Shown: positions 24,886 through 32,596 of the stretch, piece by piece
Numbering within the stretch: the first letter of the stretch is position 1
Layout of the letters: every line of letters begins with the position of its first letter
Assembly (NCBI RefSeq): GCF_008632955.1
Contig: NZ_CP043959.1
Coordinates: 1,240,001 to 1,304,000, forward strand
DNA from: Streptomyces tendae
Lineage (GTDB): Bacteria > Actinomycetota > Actinomycetes > Streptomycetales > Streptomycetaceae
Length of the DNA: 64,000 nucleotides
Direction of reading: 5' to 3'
Made by a program: the position numbers and the translations under genes
The notes under the pieces: generated by a model
The model's input: the letters and a program-made list of their open reading frames with translations, nothing else
What the model was told of the DNA's origin: nothing
Databases searched by the model: none

Positions 24886-26237
24886 CAGCCCTTGGCCTCC
24901 TGCTTCTCCAGCTCGGCGTCGATCTCGTCGGCGAGCTCACCCATCGCCCCGGCGACGTCGCGCGAGCACTGGGAGACCACGCCGTTCAGTCCCTCGGACG
25001 AGATCTGGCGAACCGTGGCCCAGTTGGGCAGGGCGGGGGCGTTGCGGCCGTGGTCGTCGTAGACCTCCTGGAAGACGTCCCAGCGCGGGTCGTCGCGCTC
25101 CGCGGCACCGTCGACCTTGGTGTTGACCGGCAGCCGGACGATGATGCCGCCGTTGTCGACGCCGAGGCCGATCTTCTGCCCGGCGGGGGAGGCGGCGAAC
25201 TCGGCGAACTCCTGCTGGCCCTTCTCGTTGCCGGATCCGGCCATCAGGTAGACGTTCTCGCCCTCGGCCAGGGCCGCCTCGCCACCGGTGCCGGGCGGGG
25301 CGGCGACGACCTCGTACTTGTCCTTGCCCAGCGAGCCGTCGAAGCGCGGCAGCATGTACGGCCCGGTCAGGTAGATGCCGCCCTTGCCGCTCTCGAAGAC
25401 GGTGTGGGTGGTGGCGGAGTCGGCGGTGCTGGCGCCGGGCTGCACGACCTTGGAGTCGCAGAACATGGCCTGGAGCTTCTCGACGGCCTTGACGGAGGCG
25501 GGGTCGTCGACGGCGGCGCTGTACCCGTCACCGTCCTTCTTGACGAAGTCACCGCCCTCCGACCACAGCATGGTGGAGAACCACCAGGTCAGATAGCCCC
25601 GGGTGGTGCTGCCGGGCACGACCATGCCGGCGGTGTCCTTCTTGCCGTTGCCGTCGGGGTCCTTGTCGGTGAACGTGTCGGCGAGCTGGATGAGTTCGTC
25701 CCAGGAGGAGGGCACCTGAGCCCCCACCTTCTCCCGCCAGTCCTTGCGTATCAGCAGGGCGAACGCCTGCGAGTTGAAGGGCACCCCGTAGTACTTGCCG
25801 TCGTACCCCTGCGCCGCCTCCCAGGCGCGGTCGGCGATGTCGCCGCTCCCGGCCACGCCCTTCCGGTCCACCTCGCGGACCAGCCCCTGGGTCACCAGGT
25901 TGCCCAGCTGGCCGGTGTCGTTGATGACGATGTCGGGAAGGTCCTTCTGCGCGGTGCGCTGCTGGAGCTTGGTCTCGAAGTCGTTCACGCCGACCGCGAC
26001 GAGCTTCGCCTCGATGCCGCTCTCCTCGGAGAACGCCTTGGTGAGCGCCTCCGCCGACTCGGCGGCGGGGCTTCCGGCGTCCTGCCGGATCCAGACCTCC
26101 AACGGCGCGGAGTCGTCCTGCTGTTGACCGGAGGAGCCCGAGGAACACCCGGTGGCGGTGACGGCGGCGGCGACCACCACGGCGGCGAACGCGCCGAGCC
26201 GCCGCGTTCGTACTGGCTTGCGGAGTTGCTTCGACAC
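24885..26237 (-). CDS. ABC transporter sugar-binding lipoprotein
   Basis: 450 aa from GTG 26237, preceded by GGAG seven bases away (the longer ORF adds a non-signal leader). The lipobox ends at VTATGCSSGSSG, so it is anchored outside the membrane. The mature protein matches family-1 extracellular solute-binding proteins of the CUT1 group (LTKAFSEESGIEAKLVAVGV; GGIYLTGPYMLPRF). It heads a three-gene uptake operon. The ligand cannot be told from sequence; no hydrolase or LacI regulator is adjacent. Confidence 0.9.
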   Translation of the reverse strand: MSKQLRKPVRTRRLGAFAAVVVAAAVTATGCSSGSSGQQQDDSAPLEVWIRQDAGSPAAESAEALTKAFSEESGIEAKLVAVGVNDFETKLQQRTAQKDLPDIVINDTGQLGNLVTQGLVREVDRKGVAGSGDIADRAWEAAQGYDGKYYGVPFNSQAFALLIRKDWREKVGAQVPSSWDELIQLADTFTDKDPDGNGKKDTAGMVVPGSTTRGYLTWWFSTMLWSEGGDFVKKDGDGYSAAVDDPASVKAVEKLQAMFCDSKVVQPGASTADSATTHTVFESGKGGIYLTGPYMLPRFDGSLGKDKYEVVAAPPGTGGEAALAEGENVYLMAGSGNEKGQQEFAEFAASPAGQKIGLGVDNGGIIVRLPVNTKVDGAAERDDPRWDVFQEVYDDHGRNAPALPNWATVRQISSEGLNGVVSQCSRDVAGAMGELADEIDAELEKQEAKG

Positions 26238-26275
26238 GGGAAGCTCCGTCCATTCCGTACGGGCGAGGTGGCGGG

Positions 26276-26305
26276 ACTCTATGCAGAGAGTTGCACCCGA
26301 ATCAA
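26276..26305 (-). promoter_or_regulatory. Candidate promoter of the ABC uptake operon
   Basis: On the minus strand TTGATT (26300-26305) and TAGAGT (26276-26281) are 18 bases apart, about 40 bases before the GTG start. The spacer holds TGCAACTCTCTGCA, a TGCA...TGCA symmetry that could be an operator. The region is unusually A+T-rich for this window. Confidence 0.5.
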
Positions 26306-26431
26306 TACAATGAACAGAATTTACATACATGAACTCATGGTGCTTACCCCACAGCCCTCACGGGACGCGGCTGGAGCAATCCACCCCTGGAACCGGCCCC
26401 GGAACCGATCCCCGCAGGGCACGATGACCCC

Positions 26432-27274
26432 ATGGCGGACACCCCCATCGCGAACACGCACCAGTTCGAGGCCTGGAACGGCTACGAGGGCCGGCACTGG
26501 GCCGAACACCAGGCGCGCTACGACGCGTTGAACGACTCCCTGAACGGCCCGCTCCTCGACGCGGCCGCACTGCGCGGCACCGACACGGTCCTGGACATCG
26601 GCTGCGGCAACGGCCACGTGACCCGGCTGGCCGCACGCAGCGCGCACCGGGCGGTGGGCATCGACCTGTCGACCCCCATGCTGGAACGTGCCCGCGCGAC
26701 CGCCGAGACCGAAGGCCTCACCCATGTGACCCACGTCCAGGGCGACGCCCAGGTTCACCCTTTCGAACGGGCGACGTTCGATGTCGCCCTGAGCCGCTAC
26801 GGCGTCATGTTCTTCACGGACCCGGTGGCGGCGTTCACGAACATCGCCGGCGCCCTGCGCCCGGAAGGCCGCCTGGCGTTCGTGTGCCCCCAGTCCTTCG
26901 ACCGCCTGGACCAGGCCAGGATCTTCGAGGCGGTGGCGCAGTACGCACCCCTGCCGGACCTGACGGCGGCGTCGAAGACGGGCCCGGCCTCCTTCGCGGA
27001 CCCGGCGCGGTCGAGGGACGTCCTCTCCAGGGCGGGCTACACGTCGATCGAGGTGGAACCCCTGGAAACCCACCAACTCTGGGGTGCAGACCCCGCCGAC
27101 GCGTCGGCGTTCCTCTTCGGCTGGGGCCCGATGCGCCACTGGCTCCGCGACACACCGGCTGAGGCGGTCGCCCGCGCGCGGGATGCGGCAACCGAGGCAT
27201 TCACGGCGTACGCGACGGAGGCGGGGGTGCGACTGAGGTCACGGAGCTGGCTGGTGACGGCGACGCGTGGCTGA
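26432..27274 (+). CDS. Class I SAM-dependent methyltransferase
   Basis: 280 aa, ATG 26432. SAM-binding motif I is VLDIGCGNGHVTRLA (about residues 54-68), motif II acidic GIDLSTPML, and motif IV FDVALSRYGVMFFTD. The layout is that of the UbiE/Methyltransf_11 or _25 group. The substrate is not predictable. Divergent from the ABC operon across a 194-base gap. Confidence 0.9.
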   Translation: MADTPIANTHQFEAWNGYEGRHWAEHQARYDALNDSLNGPLLDAAALRGTDTVLDIGCGNGHVTRLAARSAHRAVGIDLSTPMLERARATAETEGLTHVTHVQGDAQVHPFERATFDVALSRYGVMFFTDPVAAFTNIAGALRPEGRLAFVCPQSFDRLDQARIFEAVAQYAPLPDLTAASKTGPASFADPARSRDVLSRAGYTSIEVEPLETHQLWGADPADASAFLFGWGPMRHWLRDTPAEAVARARDAATEAFTAYATEAGVRLRSRSWLVTATRG

Positions 27275-27636
27275 GGAAGGCGGACGGCTCGCCCCGGAGT
27301 GGGCGGACGCGGGACGAACCAGCCACGACGCACTACGTACCCGAACACGACCTCTTCCTACGCCGGCTGGCAGCGGACAACGAGGCCGACGCCCCCTGGG
27401 AGGAGTACGGCACCTGGACGACCGACGGCCCAGCGGTCCTGATGGACTCAGCCGAAGCGGGCTCGGATCTGAACCAGGAATACCCCGACGGCGGCACCCC
27501 GTCCTACGCCCCACTGCCCCTCCCGCCAGGCACCTGGCGAGTCCGAGCGGCGCACACGGAGGCGCACGGAACCCGGGCAGGCCTGGTCCAACTCGTCCCC
27601 ACGGACGCGCACCCGACGCTGCCACCCCATACGTAG
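27267..27636 (+). pseudogene. Small hypothetical gene, frameshifted or start-less as written
   Basis: The frame ending at 27636 reads as natural protein from about 27343 (HDLFLRRLAADNEADAPWEE, then YGTWTTDGPAVLMDSAEAG) to the end (PLPLPPGTWRVRAAHTEAHG, then LVQLVPTD). It has no ATG, GTG or TTG until 27442, far inside the conserved-looking part. A GTG at 27267 opens a different frame (MAEEGGRLAPEWADAG). The simplest reading is one gene with a single-base indel near 27310-27340. The motif LPPGTWRVRA...GLVQL recurs in small actinobacterial proteins of unknown function (from memory). Confidence 0.5.
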
Positions 27637-27840
27637 GTCACGGCACCAGACCCGGGCGCTCGTGCCGGTCAAATCCAGCCGCGGAGGATGACGGGGGCCG
27701 CGCGGACAGTGCGACGGCACCTGGCCACGCCAGGCAGGCACGCTGGACTGCCGCATCCAGGCGCAGCCGCCGACGAACGGCTCGCCCTGGCCGCCCCCGC
27801 TGCGACAGCTGATTCCGGCTTCGAGGGCTGAGCGCCGCCG

Positions 27841-28254
27841 TCAGACCTTGATCACGGTGATACGCCCGCCGCCGAGCGCTGTGAGGTCGTCCGGGTCGGA
27901 GGTGAGAACCGTGACCGGGCCGGGCGCGGCGAGGGCGGTGGCGCACAACATGGCGTCGATGGCGTACTTGTGGCCGTGCAGGCCGGCTTCGGCAAGGAGC
28001 GTGGCCGCCTGCCGGGCGATCGGCTCGCTGACCGGTTCGACGACCAGACGCGAAAGGGTCCACTCCAGAGCCGGGCGGTTGATGCGGGGATGTACCACTT
28101 CGACGAGGGTGGCTGCCGATGTGATCACGCGCAGGTCATCGGCGCGAGCCAGAGCGAGCCAGCCGGTCACTGCGCGGTCACGCAGGACGGCCTTGGCCAG
28201 CCCTTCGCTGTCGAGGACCAGGGTGCCGCCCGGGGTGGCGGGGGTGTGCGTCAC
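27841..28254 (-). CDS. vapC: PIN-domain toxin (VapC-like)
   Basis: 137 aa, GTG 28254 overlapping the antitoxin stop (GTGA). PIN fold: the first acidic residue in TLVLDSEGLAKAV, Glu in SAATLVEVVHP, the late acidic cluster HKYAIDAMLCATA, and the C-terminal VLTSDPDDLTAL. These are the four-acid ribonuclease positions. It is a probable site-specific RNase neutralised by the upstream RHH protein. Confidence 0.85.
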   Translation of the reverse strand: MTHTPATPGGTLVLDSEGLAKAVLRDRAVTGWLALARADDLRVITSAATLVEVVHPRINRPALEWTLSRLVVEPVSEPIARQAATLLAEAGLHGHKYAIDAMLCATALAAPGPVTVLTSDPDDLTALGGGRITVIKV

Positions 28255-28514
28255 GCCGCGTCCGCCCCGCTCTGGCGCTGCTGCTTGCGCGCCTGGTGGA
28301 GCTGGTCCCGCAGAGCCTGGACCTCCTCCTCCGTGATGGCGCCGTGCTCAGCCTCGGCGACCTGAATGAGGTCGTTGAGGTTGTCGCGCTCGATCTGGCG
28401 GGCGACGGCCGCGGCGACGTAGGACGACAGGCCGGAGGGGCCACTGCGCGCACGAGCGGCCTCGGCGATGTCACGGGGCATCGTGATGGAGTACTTCTGA
28501 GTAGGCTCGCTCAT
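28251..28514 (-). CDS. vapB: Ribbon-helix-helix antitoxin (VapB-like)
   Basis: 87 aa, ATG 28514. The N-terminal ribbon QKYSITMPRDIAEAARARSG is a MetJ/CopG-type strand-helix, followed by GLSSYVAAAVARQIERDNLN. The C-terminal helix (EEEVQALRDQLHQARKQQRQ) would thread into the toxin. The first gene of the pair, it should bind its own promoter. A TAGCAT -10-like hexamer lies about 10 bases upstream of the start, implying a very short leader. Confidence 0.85.
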   Translation of the reverse strand: MSEPTQKYSITMPRDIAEAARARSGPSGLSSYVAAAVARQIERDNLNDLIQVAEAEHGAITEEEVQALRDQLHQARKQQRQSGADAA

Positions 28515-28574
28515 GCTCCATATGCTACTGCTGATGCCACCACCGCGGGCGGTATGCAGGTCCGATAGTCATTA

Positions 28575-28859
28575 CGGAGCGAGCGAGTCGGCACCAAGGA
28601 CGCCGGGCGGGCGAGCAGCCCTGGGGACACCGACGACCTCGTCGCCGCCTGGACCGGCCACCCCACTCCACACGCGGCACGTCCATCTCGCCGGCCGCTC
28701 ATACCGCTCATACCGGCGAGACGGTTGACCCGGCGCAGCGTGCGACTGGGCTGGCTTGGCATCACGGACCTCACCGCGCTGTCAGGCCGACCACCCCAAC
28801 TCAACGGGAGCGGAGTCGTCGAGCGCGACTACCGCCCAGGCGCGGATTACTGGCAGTGA
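28575..28859 (+). pseudogene. Possible gene remnant beside the toxin-antitoxin pair
   Basis: The + frame ending at TGA 28857-28859 contains a natural-looking C-terminus (LGWLGITDLTALSGRPPQLN, then GSGVVERDYRPGADYW) and, in the same frame upstream, GDTDDLVAAWTG. There is no acceptable start codon before TTG 28725, and the middle is Arg/Pro-rich. It reads as the tail of a decayed or truncated gene; no family recognised. Weak evidence. Confidence 0.3.
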
Positions 28860-29090
28860 ACTCTCCTCCCACCTTGACCGCCCGCCACCACATTTTGGTC
28901 CGCCGGGCTCCGCGCGGCTTGGGGCGCAGGCTTCGGCAGAAGACCGGGGAACGGAGAGCACCCGGGACGAACTCACTCCGCCGACTGGCCGACCACCCAT
29001 CTCCGTCAGGAGCACCCAGGATTTCGCCCCCGCCACCATTGGCTCTGCACAGTGCACCACTCCATGCCCCATTCGCCCTGCACATACGCG
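28860..29090. other. Non-coding stretch between remnant and tRNA terminator
   Basis: No supportable gene on either strand. The open frames lack ribosome sites and have shadow-like composition. It would be the inner side of any element integrated at the tRNA 3' end. Confidence 0.4.
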
Positions 29091-29130
29091 AAGACCCCGC
29101 TCACAGCGTTTCCGCTGGTGACGGGGTCTT
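29091..29130 (-). terminator. Hairpin terminator of tRNA-Arg
   Basis: AAGACCCCG pairs with CGGGGTCTT, TCAC with GTGA and AGCG with CGCT around a TTTC loop, with one bulge on each side. It lies about 20 bases after the tRNA 3' end in the transcription direction. Confidence 0.75.
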
Positions 29131-29148
29131 TGGGCACCTCATGCAGGG

Positions 29149-29220
29149 TGCCCCCGGCAGGATTCGAACCTGCGCACACGGCTCCGGAGGCCGTTGCTCT
29201 ATCCCCTGAGCTACGGGGGC
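29149..29220 (-). tRNA. tRNA-Arg (anticodon CCG)
   Basis: The minus strand gives acceptor stem GCCCCCG/CGGGGGC, D-arm GCTC...GAGC, anticodon stem ACGGC/GCCGT with loop CTCCGGA (anticodon CCG, reading CGG Arg codons), T-arm GCAGG-TTCGAAT-CCTGC and discriminator A. CCA is not encoded. All four arms pair fully. The 72-base length and intact structure suggest a working gene. Its 3' end faces the toxin-antitoxin patch. Confidence 0.95.
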
Positions 29221-29304
29221 GTGTCGGTCGCGGTGATCGCGGCGACGGGTAGAACACTACCAGTTCCACGGGGGTGGTCATGAACCACTTTCCGCGCCGG
29301 TCGG

Positions 29305-29406
29305 GGTCGGTCCGGCGTGCGGCGAGTCGCCCGGCCGAGGTCGGTCCGGCGTGCAGCCGGTCGCCCGGCCGACGGCGGTCCGGCGTGCGGCCCGTACCCC
29401 GGTCGA
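29305..29406. repeat. Three 34-bp imperfect tandem repeats
   Basis: Units start at 29305, 29339 and 29373. Each carries GGTCCGGCGTGC or its one-base variant, GGTCGGTCCGGCGTGC in the first two, and ends in CCCGG(C/T)CGA. The period is exactly 34 bases. The array lies between tRNA-Arg and the response-regulator promoter, in a 238-base gap with no gene. Confidence 0.85.
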
Positions 29407-29449
29407 GGTGGAAGTGGGCAAACGCCGGACGCGGTGGCCGGTCCCGACC

Positions 29450-29461
29450 TACTCTCGAGTG
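29450..29461 (+). promoter_or_regulatory. Candidate -10 of a leaderless transcript (response regulator)
   Basis: TACTCT (TAnnnT) at 29450-29455 is followed after three bases by GTGGTG, where the response-regulator protein begins. No Shine-Dalgarno sequence is present. This geometry fits leaderless mRNA, common in Streptomyces. Confidence 0.5.
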
Positions 29462-29896
29462 GTGCCGAGCACTTCGGGCCGGGTTCTTGTGGTCGACGAC
29501 AACAAGGTCATCCGGCAGTTGATCAGGGTCAACCTCGAGCTGGAGGGCTTCGAGGTGGTGACCGCGGCCGATGGTGCCGAGTGTCTGGAAGTCGTGCATC
29601 AGGTGCGGCCCGACCTCATCACCCTGGACGTCGTCATGCCTCGCCTCAACGGGCTCAGAGCCGCCGGGCGGCTGCGGTCCGACCCCCGTACCGCCCACAT
29701 CCCCCTCCTCATCGTCAGCGCCTGCACGCAGCACGAGGTCGAGAGCGGGCTCGACGTCGGCGTCGACGCTTTTCTCGCCAAGCCCTTCGATCCGCAGGAG
29801 CTTGTCCGGCTCGTCCGCGCGCTCGTCGCAGATCCTCTCGGACGCGTGCGCGGGCCCGGGGACGCCGAGGCCGCCGCCGGGCACGCCGGCAGCTGA
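29462..29896 (+). CDS. Single-domain response regulator (receiver only)
   Basis: 144 aa from GTG 29462 (GTG 29459 equally possible). The whole protein is one CheY-like receiver: GRVLVVDDNKVIRQL, phospho-acceptor Asp in LITLDVVMPRLNG, Ser in LLIVSACTQ, and Lys in AFLAKPFDPQE. There is no output domain, only a short Gly/Ala tail. It probably works by protein contact. No kinase is nearby. Upstream in-frame extension is repeat sequence and is rejected. Confidence 0.9.
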   Translation: MPSTSGRVLVVDDNKVIRQLIRVNLELEGFEVVTAADGAECLEVVHQVRPDLITLDVVMPRLNGLRAAGRLRSDPRTAHIPLLIVSACTQHEVESGLDVGVDAFLAKPFDPQELVRLVRALVADPLGRVRGPGDAEAAAGHAGS

Positions 29897-29981
29897 GAAC
29901 CGCAGGTCCGGCCGTGTCCACGCGCGTCCACATCCCGGGACAGGCGCCCAACCTGTTCGCCTACCCACCCCCCTCCTCGCC

Positions 29982-29994
29982 TACGCTGGTCCCG
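29982..29994 (+). promoter_or_regulatory. Candidate -10 of a leaderless transcript (ArgRS-like gene)
   Basis: TACGCT at 29982-29987 lies six bases before GTG 29994, and no ribosome-binding site precedes the start. This is the same arrangement as at the preceding gene. Confidence 0.45.
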
Positions 29995-31031
29995 TGACCC
30001 CCGTCGAGCTCTCCCGCACCGTGCTGCACGCGGTGCGCCGTGCCGTCGACGAGGGGGAACTCGCCGTCACCGTGCCCGAGCGGGTCGTCGTCACGCCCCC
30101 CGGGCCCGGAGGATGCGGCGACTACGCGACCAACGTCGCCCTCCAGCTCGCCCGCCCGGCCGGGCAGCCCGCCCCCCAGGTCGCCGCGCTGCTGCGTTCC
30201 CGGCTTCTCCACGCCGACGGGATCAGCGACGTCGTCGTCACCGGGCCGGGCTTCCTCAACATCTCCCTCGGGGGCGCCGCGTCCGTCGAGGTCGTGGCGG
30301 AGGTTCTGCGATGCGGGGGCCGGTACGGGCACGGAGACTCCTTCACCGGGCAGGGAGTCGTACGGCTGGTCGCGGCCCGCGAAGTGCGCGCTGTCGTTCA
30401 GCTCGATGCCATGGCCCGGATCCTCCGGTCGCAGGGCGCCCTCGTGCACGCCGAGTGCGCGGGTCCGCTCCAGGCCGAGTGGGGGAGTGTGCTGGGCGTC
30501 CACGTCGACGGTGTCTGCGGTGAGAACGCCGAGGTCGGGGTTCGGCCCGTGCCCGCGCCCTCCGATCCGCTTCCCCTCGGCCGTGACGCCGCCCGCTGGG
30601 CCCTGCTGCATCCCGCGCCGCACGACCGGCCCCGGATCGGGGACGAGCATCTGGTGCAGCGTGAGAGCAACCCGCTGTTCCGGGTGCGGTACGCGCATGC
30701 CCGCAGTCGGGCGCTTGTACGTAATGCCGCCGATCTTGGGTTCACGGGAGAGCCGGGGGTCGTGGCGGACCAGCCGGCGCTGTGCCAGACCCTCGCCGAC
30801 CACCCCCGCGTCCTCGCCGCCACCGCCGCGCACCGCGCCCCCGACCGCCTCGCCCGGTACCTCGTCGCCGTCGCCGACGCCCTCGCGCCCCTGCTGCCCG
30901 CCGTGCTGCCCCTCGGTGAGGAGAAACCCTCGGCCGTCCACCGTGCCCGGCTCGCCCTCGCCGAAGCCGCCGGGACGGTGCTGGCCGGCGGCCTGTCCCT
31001 GCTCGGCATCGAAGCACCCGAACATCTCTAG
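29994..31031 (+). CDS. ArgRS-derived protein lacking the catalytic core (DALR domain)
   Basis: 345 aa from GTG 29994. The N-terminus resembles the ArgRS additional domain 1 ([20 protein letters not shown], then [16 protein letters not shown]). The C-terminus is the ArgRS anticodon-binding DALR region ([20 protein letters not shown] and [19 protein letters not shown]). The whole class I catalytic core between them, with HIGH and KMSK, is missing; a short segment of about 90 residues replaces it. It cannot charge tRNA by itself. It is placed directly before lysA with 17 bases between, where corynebacteria have the real argS in an argS-lysA operon. A tRNA-binding or regulatory role is inference. 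Confidence 0.85.
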   Translation: MTPVELSRTVLHAVRRAVDEGELAVTVPERVVVTPPGPGGCGDYATNVALQLARPAGQPAPQVAALLRSRLLHADGISDVVVTGPGFLNISLGGAASVEVVAEVLRCGGRYGHGDSFTGQGVVRLVAAREVRAVVQLDAMARILRSQGALVHAECAGPLQAEWGSVLGVHVDGVCGENAEVGVRPVPAPSDPLPLGRDAARWALLHPAPHDRPRIGDEHLVQRESNPLFRVRYAHARSRALVRNAADLGFTGEPGVVADQPALCQTLADHPRVLAATAAHRAPDRLARYLVAVADALAPLLPAVLPLGEEKPSAVHRARLALAEAAGTVLAGGLSLLGIEAPEHL

Positions 31032-31048
31032 GAAGCCCAAGACCTGCC

Positions 31049-32440
31049 ATGAGCCGTTCCGCACACCCCGCCGGGCCCCGTCACGCCGACGTCCTCCCCG
31101 AGGGGCACTACTCGGCGCCGCCCGCCGACCTCAACGCCCTCGACCCCAAGGTGTGGTCGCAGACCGTCACCCGTGACGCCCACGGTGTGCTCACCGTCGG
31201 CGGGATCGACGTCAAGCGGATCGCCGAGGAGTACGGCACCCCCGCCTACGTCCTCGACGAGGACGACTTCCGGTCCCGGGCGCGCGCCTGGCGCACCGCC
31301 TTCGGGGAGAACGCCGACGTGTTCTACGCGGGCAAGGCGTTCCTCTCCCGCGCCGTCGTGCGGTGGCTGAACGAGGAGGGGCTGAACCTCGACGTCTGCT
31401 CCGGCGGCGAGCTGGCCACGGCCCTGTCCGCCGGCATGCCCGCCGAGCGCATCGCCTTCCACGGCAACAACAAGTCCGTCGCCGAGATCCGCCGGGCCGT
31501 CGAGGCCGGCGTCGGGCGGATCGTCCTGGACTCCTTCCAGGAGATCGTCCGCGTCGCCCACATCGCCCGCGAGCTCGGCACCCGGCAGCGGGTGCAGATC
31601 CGCATCACCGTGGGCGTCGAGGCGCACACCCACGAGTTCATCGCCACCGCCCACGAGGACCAGAAGTTCGGCATCCCGCTGGCCGGCGGGCAGGCCGCCG
31701 AGGCCGTGCGGCGCGCGCTGCAGCTGGACAGCCTGGAGCTCATCGGCATCCACTCGCACATCGGGTCGCAGATCTTCGACATGTCCGGCTTCGAGGTCGC
31801 CGCGCACCGCGTGGTCGGGCTGCTCAAGGACATCCGCGACGAGCACGGCGTCGAGCTGCCCGAGATCGACCTCGGCGGCGGCCTCGGCATCGCCTACACC
31901 AGCGACGACGACCCCCGCGAGCCGCACGAGATCGCCAAGGCGCTCACCGAGATCGTCACCCGCGAGTGCGAGGCCGCGAAGCTGCGCACCCCCCGTATCT
32001 CCGTAGAGCCGGGGCGCGCGATCGTCGGGCCGACCGCCTTCACGCTCTACGAGGTCGGCACCGTCAAGCCGCTCGACGGGCTGCGGACGTACGTCTCCGT
32101 CGACGGCGGCATGTCCGACAACATCCGCACCGCCCTGTACGACGCCGAGTACAGCGTCTCCCTCGTCTCCCGCTCCTCCGACGCCGAGCCCATGCTCGCC
32201 CGGGTCGTCGGCAAGCACTGCGAGAGCGGTGACATCGTGGTGAAGGACGCGTTCCTGCCGGGCGACCTGGCGCCGGGCGACCTGATCGCCGTGCCGGCGA
32301 CCGGGGCGTACTGCCGGTCCATGGCCAGCAACTACAACCACGTACTGCGGCCGCCGGTGGTCGCCGTCAAGGACGGTGAGGCGCGCGTCGTCGTCCGGCG
32401 CGAGACGGAGGAGGACCTGCTGCGGCTCGACGTCGGCTGA
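31049..32440 (+). CDS. lysA: Diaminopimelate decarboxylase
   Basis: 463 aa, ATG 31049. Last step of lysine synthesis: meso-diaminopimelate to lysine plus CO2, PLP-dependent, fold III. The PLP lysine is in [13 protein letters not shown]. Other family blocks are HIGSQIF, the glycine-rich [17 protein letters not shown], and CESGD close to the C-terminus. Length is normal. Downstream comes a 12-bp hairpin, then hom. Confidence 0.97.
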   Translation: MSRSAHPAGPRHADVLPEGHYSAPPADLNALDPKVWSQTVTRDAHGVLTVGGIDVKRIAEEYGTPAYVLDEDDFRSRARAWRTAFGENADVFYAGKAFLSRAVVRWLNEEGLNLDVCSGGELATALSAGMPAERIAFHGNNKSVAEIRRAVEAGVGRIVLDSFQEIVRVAHIARELGTRQRVQIRITVGVEAHTHEFIATAHEDQKFGIPLAGGQAAEAVRRALQLDSLELIGIHSHIGSQIFDMSGFEVAAHRVVGLLKDIRDEHGVELPEIDLGGGLGIAYTSDDDPREPHEIAKALTEIVTRECEAAKLRTPRISVEPGRAIVGPTAFTLYEVGTVKPLDGLRTYVSVDGGMSDNIRTALYDAEYSVSLVSRSSDAEPMLARVVGKHCESGDIVVKDAFLPGDLAPGDLIAVPATGAYCRSMASNYNHVLRPPVVAVKDGEARVVVRRETEEDLLRLDVG

Positions 32441-32458
32441 GAGGCTCCGCGGACGGCT

Positions 32459-32492
32459 ACCGCGCCGGCGGAAGATCTTTCGCCGGCGCGGT
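32459..32492 (+). terminator. Strong hairpin after lysA
   Basis: ACCGCGCCGGCG (32459-32470) pairs perfectly with CGCCGGCGCGGT (32481-32492) around GAAGATCTTT. There is no T-tract. It probably terminates or attenuates lysA transcription before hom. Confidence 0.7.
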
Positions 32493-32510
32493 CATGGAAA
32501 TGAAATAGAT

Positions 32511-32559
32511 GTCTCACGATCCGGACTTGGCACAGAAAGTCCCGTTCGGTGAGTGAGAC
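32511..32559 (+). promoter_or_regulatory. Nested inverted repeats in the hom leader
   Basis: GTCTCAC (32511-32517) can pair with GTGAGAC (32553-32559). Inside, GGACTT (32523-32528) pairs with AAGTCC (32537-32542). Together they form a bulged stem that ends 37 bases before the hom start. It could be an mRNA structure or an operator; no known riboswitch pattern recognised. Confidence 0.4.
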
Positions 32560-32596
32560 TGGTGCAACCGAGACGGTAATCAGGAAACGAGGTCGG

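Noticed and set aside
28756..29121. 121-codon plus-strand ORF before tRNA-Arg
   Set aside because: Out of frame with the more protein-like remnant, no ribosome site, runs into the tRNA terminator.
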